Of a stretch of 64,000 nt of DNA, positions 9,630-17,820 are shown in pieces (within the stretch, counting starts at the first letter, position 1; every line of letters begins with the position of its first letter). The DNA is from Betaproteobacteria bacterium (lineage in GTDB: Bacteria > Pseudomonadota > Gammaproteobacteria > Burkholderiales > Rhodocyclaceae). The translations under genes were made by a program, and so were the position numbers. The notes under the pieces are model-generated. The model ran no database searches and was not told where the DNA came from. It saw nothing but the letters and a program-made list of their open reading frames with translations. Location of the stretch: contig WREP01000006.1 of the NCBI GenBank assembly GCA_009779265.1, positions 1 to 64,000 of the forward strand, read 5' to 3'.

Positions 9630-10250
9630 GTGAAGCCGCCGCTGCTCAAACGCCTCGGTCGGGTCGACTATCTCGCGGCCTTCGCGGCGATGCAGGCATT
9701 CACCGCCGCCCGCGACGCCGCGACGGTCGACGAGTTATGGCTCGTCGAGCATCCGCCGGTGTACACCCTGGGCCAGGCCGGCAAGCCGGAACACATCCTG
9801 CGCGACATCGGCATTCCCGTGGTCAAGATCGACCGCGGCGGCCAGATTACCTACCACGGCCCCGGCCAGGCGGTGATCTACCTGCTGCTCGACCTGAACC
9901 GGCGGCAACTGAAAATACGCGAACTGGTCAGCGCCATCGAGCAGGCGGTGATCGACCTCCTGGCCGAACACGGCGTCGCCGCCGAGCGCCATGCCGGCGC
10001 CCCCGGCGTCTATGTCGGCGGCGCCAAGATCGCGGCGCTCGGCCTGCGCGTGCGCCACGGCTGCTGCTACCACGGCGTCGCCCTCAACGTCGACATGGAT
10101 CTGGCGCCCTTCGCCGCCATCAACCCCTGCGGCTATCCCGGCCTGGCGGTCATTCAGACCCGGGATCTGGGCATTTCGCTGACTCCCGATGCAGCCGGCG
10201 AACGCCTGGCGCATCACCTGTTGCAAAAACTGGAGCCTGTTCATGACTGA
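9630..10250 (+). CDS. lipB: Octanoyl-[ACP]:protein N-octanoyltransferase
   Basis: Transfers octanoate from ACP to lipoyl domains, the first step of lipoate synthesis. It has 206 aa. Visible motifs: [25 protein letters not shown], the catalytic lysine in [12 protein letters not shown] and the catalytic cysteine in NPCGYPG. The start is GTG at 9630, immediately after ybeD. The end overlaps the lipA start by 8 bp, implying translational coupling of the two consecutive enzymes. Confidence 0.96.
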   Translation: MKPPLLKRLGRVDYLAAFAAMQAFTAARDAATVDELWLVEHPPVYTLGQAGKPEHILRDIGIPVVKIDRGGQITYHGPGQAVIYLLLDLNRRQLKIRELVSAIEQAVIDLLAEHGVAAERHAGAPGVYVGGAKIAALGLRVRHGCCYHGVALNVDMDLAPFAAINPCGYPGLAVIQTRDLGISLTPDAAGERLAHHLLQKLEPVHD

Positions 10251-11187
10251 GACGAAGCACGTCAAACAGAAAGGCGAGCTGAAAACCGCGCGCATCCCCA
10301 TCAAGATCGTCCCGGCCGGCGAAACGCTGCGCAAGCCGGCATGGATTCGCGTCAAGGCCGGCAACAGCGCCGGCCGCTTCGGCGAAATCAAGGCCATGCT
10401 GCGCGAAAAGAAGCTGCACACCGTCTGCGAGGAAGCGGCCTGCCCCAACATCGGCGAATGCTTCGGGCGCGGCACGGCGACCTTCATGATCCTCGGCGAC
10501 ATCTGCACCCGCCGCTGCCCCTTCTGCGACGTCGGCCACGGCCAGCCGCTGCCGCCCGACCCCGACGAGCCGCGCCAGTTGGCCGCCTCGGTCGCTGCCC
10601 TGAAATTGCGCTACGTCGTCATCACCAGCGTCGACCGCGACGACCTGCGCGACGGCGGCGCCGGGCATTTTGTCGACGTCATCCGCCACATCCGCGCCCA
10701 GTCGCCCGCCACCACCATCGAAACCCTGGTGCCGGACTTTCGCGGCCGCCTGGAAACCGCCCTCGACATCCTCGGCACAGCCCTGCCCGACGTCCTCAAC
10801 CACAATCTCGAAACCGTGCCGCGCCTGTACAAACAAGCCCGCCCCGGCGCCGATTATCAGCATTCGCTGACCTTCCTCAAAGAATTCAAGGCCCGTTACC
10901 CGCAGGTTTCAAGCAAATCCGGCCTGATGGTCGGCCTTGGCGAAACGGACGAGGAAATTCTCGACGTCATGCGCGACCTGCGCGCCCACGCCGTCGACAT
11001 GCTGACCATCGGCCAATACCTCGCCCCTTCCGGCCACCACCTGCCCGTCACCCGCTACGTCCATCCCGACGTGTTCAAAATGTACGAGGCGGAAGCGCAA
11101 AAAATGGGCTTCTCCGCCGCCGCCTGCGCCCCCATGGTCCGCTCCAGCTATTGGGCCGACCGCCAGGCGCATGCGGCTGGGATATAG
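10243..11187 (+). CDS. lipA: Lipoyl synthase (radical SAM)
   Basis: Radical-SAM enzyme that inserts two sulfurs into protein-bound octanoate. It has 314 aa. The auxiliary cluster ligands lie in [12 protein letters not shown] and the radical-SAM CxxxCxxC in [23 protein letters not shown] and the C-terminal [10 protein letters not shown] are also conserved. The ATG at 10243 ([20 protein letters not shown]) fits the family; an earlier in-frame start lies deep inside lipB. It is last in its operon; no clear terminator hairpin follows. Confidence 0.97.
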   Translation: MTETKHVKQKGELKTARIPIKIVPAGETLRKPAWIRVKAGNSAGRFGEIKAMLREKKLHTVCEEAACPNIGECFGRGTATFMILGDICTRRCPFCDVGHGQPLPPDPDEPRQLAASVAALKLRYVVITSVDRDDLRDGGAGHFVDVIRHIRAQSPATTIETLVPDFRGRLETALDILGTALPDVLNHNLETVPRLYKQARPGADYQHSLTFLKEFKARYPQVSSKSGLMVGLGETDEEILDVMRDLRAHAVDMLTIGQYLAPSGHHLPVTRYVHPDVFKMYEAEAQKMGFSAAACAPMVRSSYWADRQAHAAGI

Positions 11188-11213
11188 CGCCGCAGCATCC
11201 GCCAGCAGCAAAG

Positions 11214-11230
11214 TGTCGGACTTTTTTACA
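11214..11230. promoter_or_regulatory. Candidate upstream activator site for the sigma-54 promoter
   Basis: TGTCGGACTTTTTTACA, a 17-bp element with TGT/ACA ends, lies 64 bp upstream of the sigma-54 box at the edge of a very AT-rich stretch (11230-11290). Enhancer sites for sigma-54 activators normally lie 60-150 bp upstream. Assigning it to a PrsR-type activator is inference only. Confidence 0.3.
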
Positions 11231-11293
11231 GAAGACTGGCAAATTAATATATAGAAAAATATAACATGCTAAAAAATAACAATTATTGGCTTA

Positions 11294-11309
11294 TGGCATA
11301 AAACCTGCT
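11294..11309 (+). promoter_or_regulatory. Sigma-54 (RpoN) promoter of the PEP-CTERM gene
   Basis: TGGCATAAAACCTGCT matches the -24/-12 consensus TGGCAYR-N4-TTGCW, with the invariant GG (11295-11296) and GC (11307-11308) spaced by exactly 10 bp. Predicted transcription starts near 11320, giving a leader of about 25 nt with GGAGG at 11334-11338 before the ATG at 11346. Confidence 0.8.
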
Positions 11310-11345
11310 CAAGGGGAGTGAGCTTATTTCATTGGAGGATGTAAC

Positions 11346-11921
11346 ATGAAAAAAATCTTGGCGGCCATCGTCGCTTTTGTCGCCCTGACCGGCTTGGCCC
11401 AAGCTGTGCCGGTCAACGCTACCGGTGCCATCGAAACCCAACACGACATTGGTTGGGTTGATTTCGAGCTGACCCAGGATGTAACCGATTTCAGCCTTTG
11501 GTCGGACTCTTGGACGGGTACGACCAACTTCAATCCGATCGTGGCGCTGTGGGATGCGGCAACGGGCGCTTTTATCGGTAGAAATAATGGACAGGATTCC
11601 ACTTTTGCGTGGTCTGCTCTGAATACCGGCTCGTATGTCATCACCATTACCGCCTTCAACTACAATCCTTCGGGCAATAGCAATCTGAACGACGCCGACC
11701 CGTTCGGTTTCAAAAAAGGTAACGGCGATTACAAGGAAGAGACTATGCCTATCGAGCTCTGGTCTCAGCCAGGACCTGGCACGGGCACGGGCAATACAGG
11801 TTTCTGGAGCATCTGGTACGACTTCACGCCGGTTTCCAATAACGTTCCCGAGCCGGGTACGCTGGCGCTTGCCGCGCTGGGTCTGATCGGGCTGGCTATG
11901 CGTCGGCGCAAGACGGCCTGA
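11346..11921 (+). CDS. PEP-CTERM sorting-domain protein (DVUA0089-like)
   Basis: Exported 191-aa protein. Signal peptide 1-20 (MKKILAAIVAFVALTGLAQA). A beta-rich body about 35-140 contains DFELTQDVTDFSLWSDSW, NFNPIVALWDAATGAFI and GSYVITITAFNYNP, a pattern I associate with DVUA0089-type PEP-CTERM proteins. The tripartite C-terminus is VPEPGTLALAALGLIGLAMRR: PEP motif, hydrophobic helix, basic tail. Such tails are recognised by exosortase and usually accompany exopolysaccharide export. No exosortase is in this window. Transcription from sigma-54 is predicted, and a strong terminator follows. The gene is less GC-rich than its neighbours. Confidence 0.88.
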   Translation: MKKILAAIVAFVALTGLAQAVPVNATGAIETQHDIGWVDFELTQDVTDFSLWSDSWTGTTNFNPIVALWDAATGAFIGRNNGQDSTFAWSALNTGSYVITITAFNYNPSGNSNLNDADPFGFKKGNGDYKEETMPIELWSQPGPGTGTGNTGFWSIWYDFTPVSNNVPEPGTLALAALGLIGLAMRRRKTA

Positions 11922-11940
11922 GCATTTACTTCCCTTTTAC

Positions 11941-11968
11941 AGGCGCTCTGCACGGAGCGCCTTTTTTT
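11941..11968 (+). terminator. Rho-independent terminator after the PEP-CTERM gene
   Basis: Stem AGGCGCTC (11941-11948), loop TGCACG, stem GAGCGCCT (11955-11962), then a run of T to 11968. It lies 19 bp after the stop codon. The reverse strand starts a gene end at 11980, so it also separates convergent units. Confidence 0.9.
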
Positions 11969-11979
11969 ATGCACTGCCG

Positions 11980-12543
11980 TCAGTTTGGCGGCGGGGCGGG
12001 CGGGTTGCCCGGCGGTGGCGGCGGGATGCCGGCTTCGGCGGCATTGACCGGCGGCTGGTTGTTAACCGGGCTGCTGACCGGGCGCTGCTCGATGCGCTGG
12101 CTGGAGAAATTGCCTGATACCGGCACCCGGTGTCCCTGGCTGTACATGCACTGAATGTAGGCGTTGTCGTACTGGCGCTGGGTGCCGATGCCGGAAGCGC
12201 GGGCACTGTCGGAGCCTATCGCGCTACCGAACAGCAGGCCCGTGCCGGCGCCGATGCCGGCGCCGCGGCTGTTGCCGCCAATGGCCACGCCGGCAAGCGC
12301 GCCGACCAAGGTGCCGACGGCGGCGCTGGTTACCGCCGATTGCTGTGAAGCCTCGCCAGCCGTGCGGCCGCCGATCTGGTTGAGGGCGTATTGCCGGCAG
12401 AGGACATCGTCAGCCTGGAATTGTTCGAGGCTCATGCCGCTGCCCGGCAGGGTCATGACGCTCGGCCCGGTCGGCGTCACGGCGCAACCGCCGAGTGCCG
12501 CCAGTAGCGCGAGCAGGGCAAGACGCGGGCGATTCATGGTCAT
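11980..12543 (-). CDS. Glycine-zipper lipoprotein
   Basis: Predicted outer-membrane lipoprotein of 187 aa. Lipobox LGGC is at about residues 17-20. A glycine-zipper segment at about 75-110 (VGTLVGALAGVAIGG, GAGIGAGTGLLFGSAIG) resembles the YMGG/Rick_17kDa repeats thought to pack in membranes. Two cysteines (VLCRQY, IQCMYSQGH) flank it, and the tail is proline-rich (PPPPPGNPPAPPPN). It is the second gene after a small secreted protein 15 bp upstream. Specific role unknown; related proteins affect envelope integrity. Confidence 0.75.
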   Translation of the reverse strand: MTMNRPRLALLALLAALGGCAVTPTGPSVMTLPGSGMSLEQFQADDVLCRQYALNQIGGRTAGEASQQSAVTSAAVGTLVGALAGVAIGGNSRGAGIGAGTGLLFGSAIGSDSARASGIGTQRQYDNAYIQCMYSQGHRVPVSGNFSSQRIEQRPVSSPVNNQPPVNAAEAGIPPPPPGNPPAPPPN

Positions 12544-12558
12544 GGCGCATTTCTCCTG

Positions 12559-12963
12559 TTACTGCGGTCGCACTTTCAGCCAAGCTTCGCGGCATTCGTT
12601 GACGTAAGGGTAGTAACCGGCGGGGTTGCGGCAGTAGTACCAGAAGGCGCCGCCGGGCGGCGTGGCGTTGCTGGCCGGCTGGGCGCTCCGCGGCGGCGGA
12701 CTCTGCTCGATGTAGACCGGCGCCGGCCCGGGAGCGGCGACGATCACCGGGGAATACCAGGGCGATGCATACCAAGGGGAGGAGTAATAGCCCCATCCCG
12801 GCCCCCAGAAGCCCCCGAATCCAACGCCAATGCCCACGCGAACGCTGCTGTGGCCGTGGCTATGACCGTGACCGCCACGGCCACGGGCTTGCGCCTCGTC
12901 GATGCCAGATGATGCGACGGCCACGAGACAGAAAAGGGCCGCCAGGATTCTTGCTGCTTTCAT
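12559..12963 (-). CDS. Small secreted Gly/His/Tyr-rich protein
   Basis: Exported protein of 134 aa. The signal peptide ends near EAQA-RGRG (residue 26), followed by HGHSHGHSS, a Gly/Trp/Tyr-rich stretch (GFGGFWGPGWGYYSS) and a C-terminal block GAFWYYCRNPAGYYPYVNEC ending in AWLKVRP. That C-terminal cysteine-pair block recurs, from memory, in small betaproteobacterial envelope proteins of unknown function. The His-rich segment could bind metal (inference). It is probably co-transcribed with the downstream glycine-zipper lipoprotein. Confidence 0.65.
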   Translation of the reverse strand: MKAARILAALFCLVAVASSGIDEAQARGRGGHGHSHGHSSVRVGIGVGFGGFWGPGWGYYSSPWYASPWYSPVIVAAPGPAPVYIEQSPPPRSAQPASNATPPGGAFWYYCRNPAGYYPYVNECREAWLKVRPQ

Positions 12964-13049
12964 CGCATCCTCCGTTGTTATCTTTTCAGAGTAGACGATT
13001 CGGCGCCAAATGACAGAGGGAAATTGCTACGGATTGTAAGCGTGACGTC

Positions 13050-13099
13050 CGCCATCCCGGCAGTTCCCGGGCGGTGGCCGGGCGACTGCCGGGGTGGCG
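13050..13099. repeat. Long GC-rich stem-loop
   Basis: Arms 13050-13064 and 13085-13099 form a 15-bp stem with one G.T pair, and the inner part (CCCGGG...CCGGG) can pair further. It starts 12 bp after the acyl-CoA hydrolase stop on the reverse strand. There is no T run on the reverse-strand side, so it may be an RNA-end-stabilising or weak termination structure. Confidence 0.5.
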
Positions 13100-13110
13100 T
13101 TTGCGGCTGT

Positions 13111-14406
13111 TTAGAGCAGCTTCATCTTCTTTGCAGCCTCGCGCAACTCATCGCGGAAGTTCGGGTGGGCGATGGCGATCAGGGCTTCGCAGCGCTGTTT
13201 GGCGCTCTTGCCGCGCAGTTGGGCGACGCCATACTCGGTAACGACGTAGCTGATGTCATTCTTGCTGGTCGAGACATGGGTGCCCTGCGTCAGGGTCGGC
13301 ACGATGCGAGAGATGGTATCGTCCTTGGCCGTGGACGGCAGCACGATGAAGGATTTGCCGCCTTCGGAGCGATTGGCTGCGCGCACGAAATCGGCCTGGC
13401 CGCCGGTACCCGAGTAGGGGGTGGCACCGAGGGTCTCGGAACCGCACTGGCCGGCGAAGTCGATCTGCAAGGTGGCATTGATGGTGTGCAGATTGTCGTT
13501 CTGGCCGGCGATGAAGGGATCGTTGGTGAAATCCACCGGGTGCATTTCCAGAGCCGGGTTGCGATCCATGAACTGGTACAGTTTCTTCGAGCCGAGCGCG
13601 AAGGTAGCCAGCATCTTGCCCGGCAGGAAGTTTTTCTTGCGGTTATTGACGATGCCGGCTTCGAGCAGGGTCAGGATGCCGTCGCCGACCATTTCGGTGT
13701 GAACACCGAGATCGTGTTTGTCGGTGAGTTGCATGACCACGGCGTCGGGAATGCTGCCATAGCCGATTTGCAGCGTGGCGCCATTGGGGATCATGTCGGC
13801 GACGTACTTGCCGATGGCCTGCTGGACCGGGCCGATGGCGGGCAGGCCGACCTCGGAGATCGCTTGCTCGTCTTCGCACAGCGCGGTGACCTGGGAAATG
13901 TGGATGTAGCAATTGCCATAGGTGAACGGCACGTTGGGATTGACTTCGAGCACCACGGCGCGCGCCTTCTTGACCGCATCCAGGATGTAGTCGGTGCCGA
14001 GCGAGCAGCAGAAATAACCATGCTTATCCATCGGCGAGACCAGCGCGAAAACGACATCGGACGGCAGCAGGCCGCGCCGGATCAGGATGGGCACTTCGGA
14101 GAAATAGGCCGGAATGTAGTCGATCCAGCCCGCCTGGCCGCCCTTGCGGGTGGCGCCACCGAAGAAATAAGAGGTATGGCGGACATGCTCGACCGTCTCG
14201 GGATCGTAGTAAGCAAAATTGCGCGGCGCCAGGATTTGCGACACCTGCACATCGCGGAAATCGCGGCGCGCGTCGGAGAGGGCGGTCAACAAGGCCGGCG
14301 GCTCGCCAACGCCGGTCGGCACAACGATGGTATCGCCATTCCTGACAACGCGAATGGCATCGGCAGCGGAACAGCGTTTTTGCTGGTACTGGGCTTGGAC
14401 GGACAT
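13111..14406 (-). CDS. Acetyl-CoA hydrolase/transferase family protein
   Basis: CoA-transferase family I type enzyme of 431 aa. The N-terminal half has GDTIVVPTGVGEPPALLTAL and the C-terminal half has DFAGQCGSETLG and TEYGVAQLRGKSAKQRCEALI. The glutamate in TEYGVAQLRG and the glycine-rich loops are typical of acetyl-CoA hydrolase, 4-hydroxybutyrate CoA-transferase and succinyl-CoA:acetate CoA-transferase; the substrate cannot be read from sequence. The start at 14406 follows a very strong GGAGGAAA site. It stands alone, with a stem-loop after its stop. Confidence 0.88.
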   Translation of the reverse strand: MSVQAQYQQKRCSAADAIRVVRNGDTIVVPTGVGEPPALLTALSDARRDFRDVQVSQILAPRNFAYYDPETVEHVRHTSYFFGGATRKGGQAGWIDYIPAYFSEVPILIRRGLLPSDVVFALVSPMDKHGYFCCSLGTDYILDAVKKARAVVLEVNPNVPFTYGNCYIHISQVTALCEDEQAISEVGLPAIGPVQQAIGKYVADMIPNGATLQIGYGSIPDAVVMQLTDKHDLGVHTEMVGDGILTLLEAGIVNNRKKNFLPGKMLATFALGSKKLYQFMDRNPALEMHPVDFTNDPFIAGQNDNLHTINATLQIDFAGQCGSETLGATPYSGTGGQADFVRAANRSEGGKSFIVLPSTAKDDTISRIVPTLTQGTHVSTSKNDISYVVTEYGVAQLRGKSAKQRCEALIAIAHPNFRDELREAAKKMKLL

Positions 14407-14521
14407 GCGGTTTCCTCCTCTGTTATGTTCGCGAAAATGACAATGATTGCACAGTTCCCGGTGATTTTGCTGACCGGAATCAAGCAGTGTCATGCAATAT
14501 GAACGCGATCCGCAGTATAAA

Positions 14522-15664
14522 TCAGTGCCGCCGGTTGCTGCCGGCCACCATGCGTATCTCGAACAGACGGCATTCGAGCGGGCCGTTGAACAGCGGCGTC
14601 TTGCGGCTGGGCCGCAAACCGAGCAGCCCCGGCAAGCGCAGGTCGGCGGTGAAGAAAAAGCAGTTCCAGCCGGCCCAGTGGCGTTTCAGGGCGCTGCCGA
14701 GGCGCGGATAAAAGGCGGCCAGTTCGTCCGCCTCGCCGATCCGTTCGCCGTAAGGCGGATTGGCGAGCAGGATGCCGCCGTCGGCCGGCGGCTGGATATC
14801 CAGGATGTCGCCCGCTTCCACCGTCGCCACATTCTCCCAGCCGGCTTCGCGCAAATTGCGCCGGGTGGCGCGCACGGCCCGCTCGTCGTTGTCGTAGCCG
14901 TGGATGGCCAGCGCCTCCGCCGGCTTGACGCGGGCCTCGGCAGCGGCGCGGATTGCCGCCCAAGCCGGCGCAGCGAAGTCGCTCAACAACTCGAAGGCAA
15001 AGGCGCGATCGAGGCCGGGCGCCCGGTCGAGGGCGATCTGCACCGCTTCGAGCAAGAAAGTGCCGCTGCCGCACATCGGGTCGAGCAACGGCTGCCCCGG
15101 CTGCCAGCCCGTCATTTTCAGGATGCCGGCGGCGAGGTTTTCCTTCAGCGGCGCCTCCACGCTGGCCCGGCGCAAACCGCGCTGCCACAGCGGCTGGCCG
15201 GAGGTGTCGAGATACAGCGTGCATTCGTTGCCGCTCAAAAAGACATGCACGCCGACATCGGGATTGCGGGTGTCGATATTCGGCCGCTCGCCGCACGCCT
15301 CGCGGAAGCGGTCGCAGACGGCGTCCTTGACGCGCAGCGTGATGAAGTCGAGGGATTTCAGCGGACTCTTGATCGCCGTCGTCACCACGCGCAGTGTCCG
15401 CGTCACGGCGAAATGTTCGGGCCACGGCTGGCGCAGGGCAAGGCGGTAGATATCCTCCTCCCCGGCATACGGCCCCTTGGCGATGCGCCAGAGTATGCGG
15501 GTCGCCAGCCTTGATTCGAGATTGGCGCGATAGCAGACGCGCCAATCGCCGGCAAACAAGACGCCGCCGTGGGTGGCGCGCAAGGCTTCGCCGCCGACGG
15601 CGCGCAGTTCGTCGAGCAGCAGGTCTTCCAGGCCGCGCGGGCAGGTGGCGAAATAGTGGTTCAT
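14522..15664 (-). CDS. THUMP-domain rRNA guanine-N2 methyltransferase, RlmL N-half type
   Basis: A 380-aa SAM-dependent RNA methyltransferase. The THUMP RNA-binding region covers about 1-160 (MNHYFATCPRGLEDLLLDEL) and the Rossmann methyltransferase about 165-370, with LLDPMCGSGTFLLEA and the N2-guanine signature NPPYGERIG. E. coli RlmL (702 aa) fuses this module (m2G2445) to RlmK; here only the first half exists, as in many betaproteobacteria. It is 14 bp downstream of hemJ on the same strand. Confidence 0.88.
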   Translation of the reverse strand: MNHYFATCPRGLEDLLLDELRAVGGEALRATHGGVLFAGDWRVCYRANLESRLATRILWRIAKGPYAGEEDIYRLALRQPWPEHFAVTRTLRVVTTAIKSPLKSLDFITLRVKDAVCDRFREACGERPNIDTRNPDVGVHVFLSGNECTLYLDTSGQPLWQRGLRRASVEAPLKENLAAGILKMTGWQPGQPLLDPMCGSGTFLLEAVQIALDRAPGLDRAFAFELLSDFAAPAWAAIRAAAEARVKPAEALAIHGYDNDERAVRATRRNLREAGWENVATVEAGDILDIQPPADGGILLANPPYGERIGEADELAAFYPRLGSALKRHWAGWNCFFFTADLRLPGLLGLRPSRKTPLFNGPLECRLFEIRMVAGSNRRH

Positions 15665-15678
15665 CTTAGCGGTTCATC

Positions 15679-16104
15679 TTAAAAAGGCTTGAGCACGACG
15701 AGATAGAGCACGGCCAGCAGCGCCAGCACCGGCAGTTCGTTGTAATAGCGGAACCAGACGTGCGAGCGGCGGTTGCGGCCGGCACGGAAAGCCGCCAGCA
15801 AGCGGCCGCAGTGCCAGTGATAGGCGAGCAGAACGACGACCAGCGTGATCTTGACATGCAGCCAGACGGTAATCAGGGGGAAGCCGAATTCGTACCACAG
15901 CCAGAGGCCGGTCACTACCGCCAGGATGCCGAGCGGCGTCATGAACTTGTACAGCTTGCCAGCCATCAGCAACAGCCGGTCGCGCTCGGCGACGCTGTCG
16001 GCGGGCACCATGGCGAGATTCACATAAATGCGCGGCAAATAGAAAAGGCCGGCAAACCACGAAATGACCATCCACAGGTGCAGGGTTTTCACGATCAACA
16101 ACAT
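15679..16104 (-). CDS. hemJ: HemJ / CopD-like protoporphyrinogen oxidase
   Basis: Integral membrane protein of 141 aa with four predicted helices. MLLIVKTLHLWMVISWFAGL carries the conserved histidine (H9), LPRIYVNLAM follows, and LHVKITLVVVLLAYHWHCG holds the conserved lysine and further histidines. These fit the HemJ (UPF0093) family, which oxidises protoporphyrinogen IX in bacteria lacking HemG/HemY-type oxidases. It is often annotated simply as CopD family. The start overlaps the end of an upstream SDR gene by 10 bp. Three further hem loci in this window add context. Confidence 0.8.
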   Translation of the reverse strand: MLLIVKTLHLWMVISWFAGLFYLPRIYVNLAMVPADSVAERDRLLLMAGKLYKFMTPLGILAVVTGLWLWYEFGFPLITVWLHVKITLVVVLLAYHWHCGRLLAAFRAGRNRRSHVWFRYYNELPVLALLAVLYLVVLKPF

Positions 16105-16979
16105 ATTGTTCTCCTGGCGGCCTCGGCAATGCCGTCAGCGACGGTCGGGTAAGCAAGGCGCAATTTCAGTTCCTGTTTCAGGCGGCGGTTGCCGATCCGT
16201 CGCGATTCGCGCATGAACGACCATTGCAGCGGCGACAGGCGCAGCGCCGCTTCCTCCCGGGAGAGACGCGGCGGTCGCGGCAAGGCGAAAGCGTCGGCGA
16301 CGCGGTCGAAGTAATCGGCCATGCACAGCCGCGAATCGTCGACCGCGTCATACACCCGGTTGGCGCGCCCGCGGCGCAAGGCCGCGAGGCAGGCGGCGGC
16401 CAGATCGTCGGCATGGATATGGTTGCTGTAAACATCCTCGGCGGCGATCAGGGCCGGCAGCCCCTGGCGCAAGCGTTCGAGCGGCAAGCGGTCGGCGGCG
16501 TAAATACCGGGCGCGCGCAGGATGCTGACGCGCACCCCGCGCCGCCGCCCCCAGGCGCGCAGACGGCGCTCGGCATCGAGGCGGCGCGCGGCGCGGGCGC
16601 TTTGCGGGCGGCAGGGCCGGGTTTCGTCGATCAACGCCCCGGCGCAATCGCCGTAAACCCCCGTCGTGCTGATGTAGATCAACTGCCGCGGCAGGCTGCC
16701 GCCAGCGCCCAGAGCCGCCAGCAGATTGCGCATGCGCCGGTCGGTATAGCCATCGCCGGGCGGCGGCGCCAGATGCACAACGCGCTCGGCCAAACCGGCC
16801 AGACGACGCAGGCTGGCCCGGTCGTCGAGATCGCCGGGCAGCGGAATAGCTCCCGCCGCGCGCCAGACGGCGGCCTGCGCCGGCTCGCGCAGCAGGGCAT
16901 AGACGCGGTAACGAGCAACAAGAGGCGGGAGGATGCGGCGGGCGATGTCGCCGCTGCCGACAATCAGGATTTTCTGCAC
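16095..16979 (-). CDS. NAD(P)-binding SDR/epimerase-like protein (YeeZ type)
   Basis: An extended short-chain dehydrogenase of 294 aa. The N-terminal Rossmann segment is QKILIVGSGDIARRILPPL. ISTTGVYGD resembles the YeeZ/YfcH-like subfamily, and HIHADDLAAACLAAL plus RVYDAVDDS are usual in sugar-epimerase relatives. The classical YxxxK is not obvious (GVYGDCAG without the lysine), so catalysis may be lost or altered. I chose the GTG at 16979 because it places the glycine motif at the N-terminus; a start up to 17066 is possible. It is translationally linked to hemJ. Confidence 0.75.
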   Translation of the reverse strand: MQKILIVGSGDIARRILPPLVARYRVYALLREPAQAAVWRAAGAIPLPGDLDDRASLRRLAGLAERVVHLAPPPGDGYTDRRMRNLLAALGAGGSLPRQLIYISTTGVYGDCAGALIDETRPCRPQSARAARRLDAERRLRAWGRRRGVRVSILRAPGIYAADRLPLERLRQGLPALIAAEDVYSNHIHADDLAAACLAALRRGRANRVYDAVDDSRLCMADYFDRVADAFALPRPPRLSREEAALRLSPLQWSFMRESRRIGNRRLKQELKLRLAYPTVADGIAEAARRTICC

Positions 16980-17047
16980 CCCGGCATTGTAGCCGACGAC
17001 CCGCAGGAAGCGCCGGCCCGCTCCGCGTCCACTCGGGCGACCGCTGC

Positions 17048-17683
17048 TCACCGCTGCCAGGCGCAACCTTGCAAGGTCTGCTCGCCGACGCGGAGAGTCG
17101 CCGTCCAGCCGAGTACCGTATCGGCGTCACGGCACAGTTTGTGTTCAAAACGCGCTTCGAGGCGGACGCTCGCCGCCTCGCCACTGAATTGCGCGACCTC
17201 GCCCTGGCGCGTAAAAACGCGATACGGCAGGCTCACCTCCGGCTGCCCCTGCCGTTGCAGCGTCACCCGCTCGCCGCCAGCGGCCAGCGCCCAGCCCGGG
17301 CCGCCGGCCAGCCAGGCTTCGTCGCTACCGCCCGGCTTCTGGCAGCGGCCATCGGCCCGCGCCAGATTCAGGTCGCTGGCGCGCAGCGTGGCGCCGTCGG
17401 ATGTCCCGAGCAGTTCGACGTAAAACTTGCGCTCGTCGCTCAGACCGGCCATTTCCAGGCCGCGCGTCACCCGGCTATCGGCCGAAACGTCCTCGACCTG
17501 CGCGTAGCTGCGGTCGCGGCAGGGAGAGAAGATCAGCTTTCCCGCGTGCCGCATCAGCCAGCCGTAAGCCAGACGCGGCGCCTCAATGGCCGATGGCGCG
17601 GGCTGCGGCGCGCCCGGCTCGGCTTGGGCGGCAAGGGCAAACAGGGCGGCCAGAAAGTTCAGGGCAATGCGCGGCTTCATCAT
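17048..17683 (-). CDS. Exported protein, COG3650-like
   Basis: A 211-aa secreted protein. Signal peptide about 1-21 (FLAALFALAAQA). The body has two halves: LMRHAGKLIFSPCRDRSYAQ, and a C-terminal half ending CRDADTVLGWTATLRVGEQ then LQGCAWQR. The terminal C..D...G..A.....L.GCA pattern resembles COG3650 envelope proteins; I am only moderately sure. Its function is unknown. ATG codons at 17683 and 17680 are both possible. It is divergent from the membrane methyltransferase gene. Confidence 0.6.
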   Translation of the reverse strand: MMKPRIALNFLAALFALAAQAEPGAPQPAPSAIEAPRLAYGWLMRHAGKLIFSPCRDRSYAQVEDVSADSRVTRGLEMAGLSDERKFYVELLGTSDGATLRASDLNLARADGRCQKPGGSDEAWLAGGPGWALAAGGERVTLQRQGQPEVSLPYRVFTRQGEVAQFSGEAASVRLEARFEHKLCRDADTVLGWTATLRVGEQTLQGCAWQR

Positions 17684-17820
17684 GGCGGGCGAAAAAAGAC
17701 GAATGGAGGCGCATTGTCGCCCGCCGGCCACGGCGACGGTTTGATACAGGCAAAAAAGCCGTTCGGGGCAAGCGCGCGCCGCCGCCGGTTCGCCGCGCAC
17801 CTGGTGGCATAATCTCCGCC

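Noticed and set aside
13024-14502. 492-aa open frame opposite the CoA-transferase
   Set aside because: It is the complement of a clear enzyme gene with a strong ribosome site.
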